Assembly: GCA_902782905.1 (NCBI GenBank)
Contig: CACZPB010000063.1
Span: 1-8,763 of the forward strand
Origin: an uncultured bacterium
GTDB taxonomy: Bacteria; Cyanobacteriota; Vampirovibrionia; Gastranaerophilales; Gastranaerophilaceae
Reading direction: 5' to 3'
DNA length: 8,763 bases
A program made the position numbers and the translations under genes. A model generated the notes under the pieces. It was not told the DNA's origin and searched no databases. It was given only the letters and a program-made list of their open reading frames with translations. Shown here in pieces: positions 1 to 6,051 of this stretch. Numbering within the stretch: the stretch's first letter is position 1; the number at the start of each line of letters is the position of its first letter.

Positions 1-378
1 ATCTATAGCTTCAAAAGAAGCGATTTTATAACAAGGAACACTTATGCTCTCCAAGAAATCAACTGCTGTGTAGTCAAATGGGGTTGAGAAAAAATCTATC
101 CCAATACTATCCGCATACTCTTTTAATTCACCTTGCCATTCCCAAGGTGTGTATGCTTTTTGGTATAATTCATACAGGGTTTGTCCTTCCCATAAACCAC
201 CTTCTTGAGTCATAAATTCTTTATTTTTACAGTTTATTGTTATTGTATCTGCCGTATATGTTTGGATTTTAACAGCATCTGCACCAATTTCTTTTGCTTT
301 GGCAATAATTTTTTTTGCTAATTCTTTATCTCCGCAATGGTTTGCAGACATTTCCGCAATAATATATGTATGTACCAC
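1..378 (-). CDS. pseI: Pseudaminic acid synthase PseI, N-terminal part (runs off left edge)
   Basis: Condenses 2,4-diacetamido-2,4,6-trideoxy-L-altrose with phosphoenolpyruvate to give pseudaminic acid (NeuB superfamily, cytoplasmic TIM barrel). The 126 codons present start at a GTG and read YIIAEMSANHCGDKELAKKI near the N-terminus, then GADAVKIQTYTADTI, FFSTPFDYTAVDFLE and VPCYKIASFEAID. These are hallmark NeuB/PseI blocks; the STPFD...AVDFLE and YKIASFE segments favour PseI over sialic acid synthase. The C-terminal remainder of the barrel and the antifreeze-like domain would lie beyond position 1. The GTG at 378 is chosen because it is in frame with the conserved N-terminus and follows AAGGAG (384-389) by 5 nt; the ATG at 380 is in another frame and stops after about 20 codons. 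It lies 37 bp downstream of the ATP-grasp gene on the same strand. The family is certain; PseI rather than LegI is very likely given pseC and pseF in the same cluster. Confidence 0.93.
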   Translation of the reverse strand, partial: MVHTYIIAEMSANHCGDKELAKKIIAKAKEIGADAVKIQTYTADTITINCKNKEFMTQEGGLWEGQTLYELYQKAYTPWEWQGELKEYADSIGIDFFSTPFDYTAVDFLESISVPCYKIASFEAID

Positions 379-383
379 ATTCA

Positions 384-389
384 CTCCTT
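384..389 (-). promoter_or_regulatory. Ribosome binding site deciding the GTG start of pseI
   Basis: The minus strand reads AAGGAG followed by TGAAT and then GTG. This is the strongest Shine-Dalgarno match among the starts in the window. It sits 5 nt from the GTG but only 3 nt from an out-of-frame ATG, which supports the GTG as the true start. Confidence 0.7.
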
Positions 390-415
390 AACTTAAATAA
401 TTATATCATAAATGA

Positions 416-1606
416 TTAATTATATTTTGTTATTTCAAAATTATTCAAAATAGATTCTGCGTTTTTATCTAAAAGTTTACGCGTATCTGCATCAAGAATA
501 AAATATCCTCGATTCATAAGAGAATGACCATCTTTTACAGTCCCTAAGTCTCCTTCTTTTAAATTGCAAACATACTCTATAATATTATATTTTTGTTTCA
601 ATAATTCTGCATTTGGAATTTTTGTAATTTTACAATTTTCAAAATTAAAAAATCTAATTAACATTTCTTTTATATGAACAGGGGTAAAATTACTTATTTT
701 ATCCAAAACAAAATGCAAATATTCTTTTACTGCATCAATACCTGTAGCCTTGATTGTAAAATTATTGTGCAAAAAATGTCCGGACGGACGAGGAGATAAT
801 TCTATAACAATAGGTTCTCCTTGTTCTGTAATCATTAAATCACAGTGCAATAATGCATTTTGAATCTTAAGTACTGAAATTATTTTGGTTAAATAATTAT
901 TCACTTTATCAAGCAGGTCTTTTTGTTTTTTTGTTATTGAATAATAACCTATACATTGTGTAAAAGGATAATTTGTCAATTTTTTTTCTCTTAGAAGTAC
1001 TAATTTAAAATTTCCATTTATAACAGCACCGTCTACTCCATATTCTGTTCCTTGAATAAGAGTTTCTGCAATAAAATCTTCATCATAAGGTGCTTTTGAG
1101 ACAAATTCGTTAACAAAATCCTCTTTTGTAAAAAAAGCACGAACTTCTCTGTTTCCTGAACCAAAACGCGGTTTTACAATTATTGGATAATGTAAATTTT
1201 TTATATTAGGGACTTCACCATTAATGATAAGTTCAGAATCAATATTTCTTAGTCCATATGGGTGTAATCTTTCATGAAATAAATATTTGTCTGTACAAAT
1301 ATTTGTAGACATACAATAAGGTCCTTTTAAATCAAAGTATTCATTTAAGAAACCGCTGGTTACTAAATATCTGCCTATAGGTACAGGTAATATTACATCA
1401 GGAATTCTACTGCCTAAGCGATGTATTATCTGACCGGCATCTTTTATGTCTACAATGTGATATTCGTCTGCATATTTTAGTCCTTCAGCATCTTTACAAC
1501 CATCAAAGGCAATTACGTAAAACCCCAATTTTTTAGCAGACTCTATTGCAAAAACAGCCTCTTTACTTGCCCCTACAACTAATGCAATTTTTTGTTCGAA
1601 ACTCAT
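416..1606 (-). CDS. ATP-grasp carboxylate-amine ligase-like protein
   Basis: A 396-residue ATP-grasp enzyme. Members of this fold join a carboxylate to an amine or thiol through an acyl-phosphate, using ATP. The N-terminal Rossmann-like preATP-grasp domain carries VVGASKEAVFAIESAKKLG (residues 10-28). The ATP-binding core has IIVKPRFGSGN (142-152, lysine 145 and a glycine-rich loop), AETLIQGTEYGVDG (180-193) and a metal-binding strand CDLMITEQGEPIVIELSPRPSG (start 255; Asp256, Glu269). A C-terminal domain of about 90 residues follows, as in other PurK/carbamoyl-phosphate-synthase-like ligases. Substrate is not predictable. Its place next to pseI suggests that it attaches an amino-acid-like group to, or makes a precursor of, a nonulosonic acid; this is inference. 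The start ATG at 1606 has no good Shine-Dalgarno (only GGGTG nearby). The gene is visibly more AT-rich than the aminotransferase at 4596-5918. It faces an XRE-type regulator across a 165-bp divergent gap. Confidence 0.85.
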   Translation of the reverse strand: MSFEQKIALVVGASKEAVFAIESAKKLGFYVIAFDGCKDAEGLKYADEYHIVDIKDAGQIIHRLGSRIPDVILPVPIGRYLVTSGFLNEYFDLKGPYCMSTNICTDKYLFHERLHPYGLRNIDSELIINGEVPNIKNLHYPIIVKPRFGSGNREVRAFFTKEDFVNEFVSKAPYDEDFIAETLIQGTEYGVDGAVINGNFKLVLLREKKLTNYPFTQCIGYYSITKKQKDLLDKVNNYLTKIISVLKIQNALLHCDLMITEQGEPIVIELSPRPSGHFLHNNFTIKATGIDAVKEYLHFVLDKISNFTPVHIKEMLIRFFNFENCKITKIPNAELLKQKYNIIEYVCNLKEGDLGTVKDGHSLMNRGYFILDADTRKLLDKNAESILNNFEITKYN

Positions 1607-1771
1607 AAAAACACCCGTTATTATTACAATAAATGTTACTTATTATCAATTTTTATGACTTATAACGTTACTATATTAACATTAAATATCATATATTACA
1701 ATAAAAATGATATAGCTAGGAATTTATCTATTGCAAAATATATTGTAAAATATATCCTAATATAGCAAATT
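1607..1771. promoter_or_regulatory. Divergent intergenic region with TATTGTAA boxes
   Basis: This very AT-rich 165-bp gap must hold promoters for the ATP-grasp gene (minus) and the XRE regulator (plus). It contains the 8-mer TATTGTAA or its complement three times exactly (1624-1631, 1696-1703, 1741-1748) and once with one change, TATTGCAA (1729-1736). The last two belong to a 12-bp tandem TATTGCAAAATA / TATTGTAAAATA at 1729-1752, directly upstream of the regulator. Binding by the neighbouring regulator is inference. A possible -35/-10 pair for the minus gene is TTGATA, 17 nt, TAATAA, but this is a weak match. TAATAT at 1758-1763 could serve as a -10 for the regulator, which would give a very short or absent leader. 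AT-richness makes chance matches plausible. Confidence 0.4.
1729..1752 (+). repeat. 12-bp tandem repeat (TATTGYAAAATA x2)
   Basis: Two adjacent 12-bp units, TATTGCAAAATA and TATTGTAAAATA, differ at one base and end 19 bp before the regulator start codon. Their position fits an autoregulatory operator, but no binding evidence can be read from the sequence. Confidence 0.5.
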
Positions 1772-2092
1772 ATGAATGAAGAACAAATTAAAATATTATT
1801 AGGGCGAAAAATACGTCAGTACAGAAATAAATTAAATATAACTCAGTTTACACTTGGGGAAATGGCTGATGTAAATCAGCGTCAAATTACATTAATTGAG
1901 TCGGGTAAAAGTTTTCCGTCATTAAAGACCCTTGTTAAGTTTACAGATATTTTTTCATGCAAAATAAGCGATTTATTCACTTTTGAAAATCTACAAAAAA
2001 GAGAAGATTTAGAAAAAGAACTAGATTTTATTATTAAAAAATCATCAGATAATAATGTTAAGGCGCTTTACACGATTGCAAAGCAGCTATAA
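1772..2092 (+). CDS. XRE/Cro-CI-type helix-turn-helix transcriptional regulator
   Basis: A 106-residue protein with a single HTH_3 domain at about residues 9-68. It reads GRKIRQYRNKLNITQFTLGE, then MADVNQRQITLIESGKSFPS and LKTLVKFTDIF, the usual five-helix XRE layout with the recognition helix around QRQITLIESGK. A short tail rich in charged residues (about 75-106) follows and may mediate dimerisation. No membrane or enzymatic domain is present. It is the only plus-strand gene, lying between a divergent ATP-grasp gene and a convergent acetyltransferase whose coding end it overlaps by 6 bp. No clear Shine-Dalgarno precedes the ATG. Local control of the glycan genes through the boxes in 1607-1771 is a reasonable inference, but it could equally be an incoming regulator unrelated to the pathway. 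Confidence 0.85.
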   Translation: MNEEQIKILLGRKIRQYRNKLNITQFTLGEMADVNQRQITLIESGKSFPSLKTLVKFTDIFSCKISDLFTFENLQKREDLEKELDFIIKKSSDNNVKALYTIAKQL

Positions 2093-2533
2093 AAGAATAT
2101 ATTTTTCATAATATTCACCATTTATTATCTTTTTTTCTTTGAAAATATAACCTGCTTTTAAAAAAGATTTTTTTGATGGAATATTATCAACTTTAATATA
2201 CGCTACTATCGGATAATTGCCATTTTTTTGTGAAACTTCTGATATTATTTGCCAGCCAAGTCCATGACCTCTAAAATTTTTATTAATACTAACAGATATG
2301 ATTAATTCTTCATCTTCTTTGTTGAATCGGACTTGAGATATAAAATTTTCATTTTCATCTTCAACTATATAAAACGGTTCATCAATGTTTTTAATTCTGT
2401 TTTTAAACCATTTTACGTGGTCTTCCCACAAAATTTTGTTACGATTAATTGAGTTTGCTCTCACTAAATCATCATTGGAAAGTTCAAAAACTTTTTTTAT
2501 ATCGGACTCATTTGCTAATCTTATATTGAACAT
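2087..2533 (-). CDS. GNAT-family N-acetyltransferase, PseH-like candidate
   Basis: A 148-residue single-domain GNAT that would transfer an acetyl group from acetyl-CoA to an amine. The acetyl-CoA pyrophosphate loop is FRGHGLGWQII (87-97, R/Q-x-x-G-x-G type). The preceding beta strands are ISQVRFNKEDEELIISVSI (65-83), and DNIPSKKSFLKAGY (116-129) is the usual N...S...F.k.GY end block. The N-terminal part (SNDDLVRANS...LWEDHVKWF) resembles the GNAT domains found fused to or beside PseG in pseudaminic acid loci, from general family knowledge. It is therefore the best candidate in the window for the PseH step, N-acetylation of the 4-amino group made by PseC. The gene is followed convergently by the XRE regulator with a 6-bp overlap and lies 64 bp downstream of the TIM-barrel gene. 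The ATG lacks a clear Shine-Dalgarno. The fold is firm; the PseH role is moderate. Confidence 0.8.
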   Translation of the reverse strand: MFNIRLANESDIKKVFELSNDDLVRANSINRNKILWEDHVKWFKNRIKNIDEPFYIVEDENENFISQVRFNKEDEELIISVSINKNFRGHGLGWQIISEVSQKNGNYPIVAYIKVDNIPSKKSFLKAGYIFKEKKIINGEYYEKYILL

Positions 2534-2597
2534 TTGTTCATTATAAAAATTAGTAATACATTCCTAAATGACATTAATTCAAATAAAAATTGTAAAT

Positions 2598-3920
2598 TTA
2601 TGATATTTCATAATTATTTATAAATTTCATATCTTGGGCAAAATCATCTAAATTTTCTTTTGAACTTTTTATCGTTTCAAACGTTATGTAACTATTATTT
2701 GGTATCATTGTAAAAATTTTATTAAAATCCAATTGTCCTGTCCCTAAGTGCAGGTGGGAATCATATGGAGATGTTATATCTTTTAAATCTGTCAAATGAT
2801 ACATATTTGGTTTTAATTGCAAAAAATCATTGCAATATTTGTAAACATCCAATTTTAATGAATTAGCAGCGCATATTGCATGTCCAAAATCCAGACAAAA
2901 ACCACAACCTGCAGTATCCATAACAAGTTTAATTTCGTCTATATTGTATCCGCGGCAGAATTTTCCACCCATTGTTCCGGGAAGAGCTACAAACGGTTTG
3001 TTTTCAATAATTGCTCTGGGCTCGTTAAATAAAGCAAGTTGAATGGCTGTTTCTCTTATGTCACCATCAATTCCTCCATGAAAAATTATGTATTCAGCAT
3101 TTAATTCATCTGCGAATTGTTTTGTCTGCTCATAAATTTCACGATTGCGTTCCGTTTTTTCCTGCTTTGCAAGGTTAAATCCCTGTGCAAAATGTGCATT
3201 GTGTATGATGAAGGGAATACCGGTTTTACCTGCCCCTTGTGATAAAGTCGTTAAATCGGGAGTATCAATACAAGCTGTTTCCCTCGCCCCCTGTGGGAGA
3301 GGGGTTAGGGGTGAGGGGTCAACCTTAACACTATTCAATATATACTCAAGAACCCCTTCAATATTCTTATACACTTCCGTATTATATATTCTTATTACTT
3401 TAAATCCATTTTTATTTAAAAAAGCATCCCGTTTGTTATCATGTTCAGCTTGTTTCGGCTCTATATGTCCGCCGCCGTCAAGTTCAATAATCAATTTATT
3501 TTCATAACAGACAAAATCAGCCACATAGCTACCTATAGCCTCTTGCCTTCTGAATTTCATGTTATTCAATTGGCGATTTCTAAGATAATACCATAATATT
3601 TTTTCTGCATCTGTTTGATTTTTTCTTAATTCTTTTGAGTACTCAAGGGCTTGCTTTGTATAAAAATGTGTGGCTTTTTTATACCCCTCACCCCAACCCT
3701 CTCCCACAAGGGGCGAGGGAGTTTGAGAATACCTTTCACCCTGCTCTTTATCACAAATGGAAAGGGTTCTTAACTCTTTCCATTTCGGCAGAGTTTCAAG
3801 CGTTTCAGGTACTACATAAAGTTCTATATAGTCAAAAATACCTTGATTGTATAGCTTTTTTGCTTCTTCATAATAAAAATCTGTATTACAAGACCAAAGT
3901 TTTAAACCTCGTTTATACAT
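2598..3920 (-). CDS. TIM-barrel sugar isomerase-like protein with in-frame DUF559 nuclease insertion
   Basis: A 440-residue chimera. Residues 1-52 and 234-440 together (about 259 aa) form a complete xylose-isomerase-like/AP-endonuclease-2-type TIM barrel, a family that isomerises or epimerises sugars and occurs in nonulosonic acid loci. Residues about 53-233 are an insertion holding a DUF559 domain (about 89-196). Barrel strand 1 is RGLKLWS, strand 2 YIELYVV and strand 3 IPFIIHNAHF, so the insert falls in the loop before strand 3, on the face opposite the active site. The expected metal or substrate residues remain: His240, His243, His281, Glu306 (IENKP), Asp344/His347 (LDFGHA), His375, His389/His391 and Glu415. 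The reading frame is open throughout. The ATG at 3920 overlaps the pseF stop by 8 bp with AAGG about 9 nt upstream, indicating translational coupling. Its substrate is unknown. It may still be active; alternatively the insert could impair folding. Confidence 0.82.
   Translation of the reverse strand: MYKRGLKLWSCNTDFYYEEAKKLYNQGIFDYIELYVVPETLETLPKWKELRTLSICDKEQGERYSQTPSPLVGEGWGEGYKKATHFYTKQALEYSKELRKNQTDAEKILWYYLRNRQLNNMKFRRQEAIGSYVADFVCYENKLIIELDGGGHIEPKQAEHDNKRDAFLNKNGFKVIRIYNTEVYKNIEGVLEYILNSVKVDPSPLTPLPQGARETACIDTPDLTTLSQGAGKTGIPFIIHNAHFAQGFNLAKQEKTERNREIYEQTKQFADELNAEYIIFHGGIDGDIRETAIQLALFNEPRAIIENKPFVALPGTMGGKFCRGYNIDEIKLVMDTAGCGFCLDFGHAICAANSLKLDVYKYCNDFLQLKPNMYHLTDLKDITSPYDSHLHLGTGQLDFNKIFTMIPNNSYITFETIKSSKENLDDFAQDMKFINNYEIS
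3238..3248 (+). repeat. Outer inverted repeat, left copy (TTGTGATAAAG)
   Basis: This 11-bp sequence is the exact reverse complement of 3746-3756. It lies 32 bp outside the inner inverted repeat and may mark the true end of the inserted element or an older, nested palindrome. Confidence 0.6.
3281..3318 (+). repeat. Inner terminal inverted repeat, left copy (GC-rich palindrome)
   Basis: This 38-nt sequence begins CCCTCGCCCC and ends GGGGTGAGGGG. It matches the reverse complement of 3684-3719 with one substitution and two single-base indels. Its outer part can fold back: CCCTCGCCC (3281-3289) pairs with GGGAGAGGG (3295-3303) at 8 of 9 positions around a 5-nt loop. Read on the minus strand it encodes PSPLTPLPQGAR (residues 202-213 of the fused protein). 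The GC content stands out against the AT-rich surroundings. Confidence 0.88.
3684..3719 (-). repeat. Inner terminal inverted repeat, right copy (GC-rich palindrome)
   Basis: This is the 36-nt inverted partner of 3281-3318. It holds its own hairpin, CCCTCTCCC (3697-3705) against GGGCGAGGG (3711-3719) with loop ACAAG. On the minus strand it encodes PSPLVGEGWGEG (residues 68-79). Peptides of this kind are familiar as translations of dispersed bacterial palindromic repeats near DUF559 genes (recollection of the pattern, not a search). Confidence 0.88.
3746..3756 (-). repeat. Outer inverted repeat, right copy (CTTTATCACAA on plus)
   Basis: This is the exact 11-bp inverted partner of 3238-3248. 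It lies 26 bp outside the right inner repeat and about 9 bp inside the point where the barrel protein similarity is judged to stop. Confidence 0.6.
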
Positions 3921-4596
3921 TATGCATAACCTTATATTTCATCTCTGCCATTGCCCAATCTTCAGGAGTATCAATGTCTTGGCATTCTTTTTCATCAATA
4001 ACAAATGCAGCTGTATCTTCTGGGGTTAAAGAATTATATTGATACATTGCATTTGTTTTGCAAAAATAGAACATACCAACATCAAAATATTTTGGTTCGA
4101 TATCTTGAGAACGCATATTTTGAGCATCTCTGTCGTTTGGAATTAATATTCCGTTTTCTATTTTCATTGCCCATTCTATAGGAACAGGATACTTGCAGAC
4201 TGGAATAACAGCATCATGTCCTTGCATCTTTTGAAAAGCGTTTTTTAGTGTCTCAGATTTCAAAAACGGAACACAGGGGTAAATACAGCATAATGTGTTG
4301 TATTCTTTCCCCAGCTTTTTGTATTCATTTATAACTTCATCTAAAGCATCAAAGGTTGTAGCACTATCGCTAGCAGTTTTTTCAGAGCGCATAAAAGGAA
4401 CTTCTGCACCGTATTGTTTTGCAACATCTGCGATTTCTTCGCTATCAGTTGAAACCATTACCGCATCGAAAATTCCTGAATTTATTGCCGCATCAATAGC
4501 GTATCCGAGCATTGGTTTACCCATAAATTCTTTTATATTTTTTCTCGGGATTCTCTTAGAGCCGCCTCTTGCTGTTATTATTGCAATATTAGACAT
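3913..4596 (-). CDS. pseF: Pseudaminic acid cytidylyltransferase PseF
   Basis: Activates pseudaminic acid with CTP to CMP-pseudaminic acid, the donor for cytoplasmic glycosyltransferases. The 227-residue length fits the family. The N-terminal CTP-binding motif is IITARGGSKRIPRKNIKEF (about residues 6-24). It continues with VMVSTDSEEIADVAKQYGAE (47-65), CCIYPCVPFLKSETL (103-117), the RSQDIEP segment (162-168) and the C-terminal QDIDTPEDWAMAE block (206-218) that supplies metal-binding aspartates in CMP-nonulosonate synthetases. The RSQD and VGMFYF segments resemble PseF more than NeuA or LegF. The start ATG shares one base with the stop of the upstream aminotransferase (TAATG), and GGAAGGG (minus, 4604-4610) is a good Shine-Dalgarno inside that gene. 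Its own stop overlaps the TIM-barrel start by 8 bp. The three genes are almost certainly one transcript. Confidence 0.93.
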   Translation of the reverse strand: MSNIAIITARGGSKRIPRKNIKEFMGKPMLGYAIDAAINSGIFDAVMVSTDSEEIADVAKQYGAEVPFMRSEKTASDSATTFDALDEVINEYKKLGKEYNTLCCIYPCVPFLKSETLKNAFQKMQGHDAVIPVCKYPVPIEWAMKIENGILIPNDRDAQNMRSQDIEPKYFDVGMFYFCKTNAMYQYNSLTPEDTAAFVIDEKECQDIDTPEDWAMAEMKYKVMHNV

Positions 4597-5918
4597 TAAT
4601 TTACCCTTCCAAAACCGCTTGCTGCAGGCAATCCTTCAAGGTGTTCTTCTACCTTATCTCCAAGTTTTGCAATTTCAGCAAAAACTTCATCTACAGCTTT
4701 TGCATATTTTTCAACATCTTCAAATGTATGCGCATACATTGCATAAAAACCGCTGCCGGCTAAAAATCCGCGTTTTAGCATCTCTTGGGAAAAATATGAA
4801 ATATTTACGGCATGATTTTTTTCAAAAGAAAAATGAATTAGTGGTTTAAATCCGCCAATATGAATTTTTAAGCCGTGTTTTTCTGCTAATGTTTCCCAAA
4901 CATTCCAAACTTTATCTGCAATAGCAAGCATATGAGTTGAAGCATCAACTCTTACAAACTTTTCAATCATTGCTAATGCTGCCGTTGAACCAATTCTTTC
5001 AGTCCAGTTTGTAGAAGTTATAAATGCATCTTGAGCATATTCCATAACCCATTTTTTACCTATTACTGCAGAACAGCAGAAACCGTTTCCCAAAGCTTTT
5101 GAAAATACTGCCATGTCCGGCTTGAAACCAAGTTTTAAGTGTGCACCGCCATTACAAATTCTGAATGCTGCAGTAATTTCATCTATGATTAGAGGTACTT
5201 GTTTTTCCTTTGCTATGCTTTGAACAGCATTTATAAATTCAGGTGTGGGAGTATAATTTCTTTCAGGTTCCATGACAATTGCCGCCAAATCATCACCGGC
5301 TTCTTCTATAGCTTTCTTAAAGTTATCGATATCATTGTAATAGAAAGGAATAGCTGTTCCTGTTAAACCTTTAGGAACACCATTAGGGTTTAATCCTGCA
5401 ATCCACTGGTCGTCAAGTGCACCCTTTTTTCCAAGGTTTGCGGCCAAATACCAATCCATCCAGCCGTGATAGCCGCAGAATACAACTTTATCTTTTCCGG
5501 TAGCAACACGCGCAATTCTAACAGCCATAGCCATAGCTTCACCGCCGGAACGAGAAAATCTTGCCATATCTGCCCAAGGATGTAACTCTATTAATTTTTC
5601 TGCTAAAGCAACCTCTTCAGGCGGATTAAGAGTTGATGCTGAACCGTTGTTGATAACATCAATAACAGCTTTATTAACATCAGGGTCCGCATAACCCAAA
5701 ACAGTTGCTCCTACGCCGCCAATACTAAAATCCAAATATTTATTATCATCCAAGTCAGTTACTTCAATACCCTGAGCTTTCTTAAAATATGTAGGCCAAA
5801 CGCCTCTGCAATATCTGTCAGGACGTTTTGATAATAATTGTGTCATGCCCGGAATTAGTTTTACTGCCTTATCTTGCAGTTCTTTACATTTTGTATTTTT
5901 TAGCATTGTCGTGTTCAT
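4596..5918 (-). CDS. Glutamate-1-semialdehyde aminotransferase-like class III PLP enzyme
   Basis: A 440-residue class III aminotransferase, similar in layout to glutamate-1-semialdehyde 2,1-aminomutase (HemL) but in a glycan locus, where such homologues act on sugars or small keto/aldehyde substrates. Motifs in order: YLDFSIGGVGATVLGYADPD (61-80), FSRSGGEAMAMAVRIAR (121-137), GYHGWMDWY (149-157) for PLP phosphate and ring contacts, MEPERNYTP (216-224), IIDEITAAFR (244-253, Asp246 contacting the pyridine nitrogen) and VFSKALGNGF (271-280), where Lys274 is the Schiff-base lysine. All catalytic features are present. The start at 5918 follows AGGGGTGA on the minus strand at suitable spacing; ATG at codon 5 is an alternative. 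It heads the tight aminotransferase-pseF-TIM-barrel run and is preceded by a 133-bp gap, so a promoter there is plausible. A haem-pathway role is unlikely from context. Substrate unknown. Confidence 0.88.
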   Translation of the reverse strand: MNTTMLKNTKCKELQDKAVKLIPGMTQLLSKRPDRYCRGVWPTYFKKAQGIEVTDLDDNKYLDFSIGGVGATVLGYADPDVNKAVIDVINNGSASTLNPPEEVALAEKLIELHPWADMARFSRSGGEAMAMAVRIARVATGKDKVVFCGYHGWMDWYLAANLGKKGALDDQWIAGLNPNGVPKGLTGTAIPFYYNDIDNFKKAIEEAGDDLAAIVMEPERNYTPTPEFINAVQSIAKEKQVPLIIDEITAAFRICNGGAHLKLGFKPDMAVFSKALGNGFCCSAVIGKKWVMEYAQDAFITSTNWTERIGSTAALAMIEKFVRVDASTHMLAIADKVWNVWETLAEKHGLKIHIGGFKPLIHFSFEKNHAVNISYFSQEMLKRGFLAGSGFYAMYAHTFEDVEKYAKAVDEVFAEIAKLGDKVEEHLEGLPAASGFGRVN

Positions 5919-6051
5919 TTTTCACCCCTATTTTTTATACTATTAAATTTATACTATAAACTACGTAGATTGGTTTAGAATTATACTTCGTTACCCCTTT
6001 ACCCCTTTTACATTAGGCGGAGTAATTTAGCGTAAAACTACTTTTACCCTT
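5919..6051 (-). promoter_or_regulatory. Repeat-rich intergenic gap, likely promoter for the aminotransferase-pseF run
   Basis: This is the largest gap within the co-directional genes. On the minus strand it has a perfect TATAAT (within AAGTATAATTC) without a good -35. Nearer the start codon there are two copies of ATAGTATAAA (5934-5943 and 5948-5957) that offer -10-like hexamers. It also holds the 8-bp palindrome CTACGTAG (5961-5968) and an imperfect 20-bp dyad centred on CG (6022-6041, 14 of 20 positions symmetric). Which element is functional cannot be decided from sequence. No convincing small gene and no clear intrinsic terminator is visible. Confidence 0.4.

Larger units (their letters stand above)
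3222..3764 (-). mobile_element. In-frame palindromic element carrying a DUF559 (Vsr-like) nuclease domain
   Basis: A block of about 543 bp (181 codons) separates the two halves of a TIM-barrel protein. Its core encodes DUF559: KELRKNQTDAEKILWYYLRN, then MKFRRQEAIGSYVADFVCYE, KLIIELDGGGH and DAFLNKNGFKVIRIYNTEV. Predicted catalytic residues Asp135 and Glu146/Asp148 (numbering of the fused protein) are intact, as in PD-(D/E)XK/Vsr-related proteins. The domain lacks its own ATG at the usual position; the nearest in-frame option is a GTG at codon 72 inside the repeat, so it is probably made as part of the host protein. It is bounded by inner inverted repeats at 3281-3318 and 3684-3719 and outer ones at 3238-3248 and 3746-3756. 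GGTT occurs at 3222-3225 and 3765-3768 and could be a target duplication. Exact boundaries are inferred from where the barrel sequence resumes and may be off by a few codons. Confidence 0.72.

Noticed and set aside
378..380. ATG at 380 as the pseI start
   Set aside because: It is out of frame with the conserved YIIAEMSANH block and terminates after about 20 codons; the GTG at 378 is in frame.
2095..2116. GAATAT...ATATTC inverted repeat at the convergent gene ends as a terminator
   Set aside because: The stem is only six A/T-rich pairs with a 10-nt loop and no adjacent U-tract of note; it lies inside the acetyltransferase coding end.
3145..3507. Open frame on the plus strand opposite the DUF559 cassette
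   Set aside because: It lies fully antisense to the barrel/DUF559 gene, has no recognisable domain and reads like a mirror of the GC-rich repeat (CGRGVRGEG).
3333..3656. DUF559 domain as a separate gene interrupting a pseudogene
   Set aside because: It is in the same frame as both barrel halves with no stop or frameshift and has no good start codon or ribosome binding site of its own.
3635..4042. Open frame on the plus strand containing a PHPNPLPQGARE-like stretch
   Set aside because: It is antisense to the DUF559 cassette and the end of pseF; the proline-rich segment is the palindrome read from the other strand.
4295..4849. 184-codon plus-strand open frame
   Set aside because: It is antisense to pseF and the aminotransferase, which have clear motifs; the translation is low-complexity with no family resemblance.
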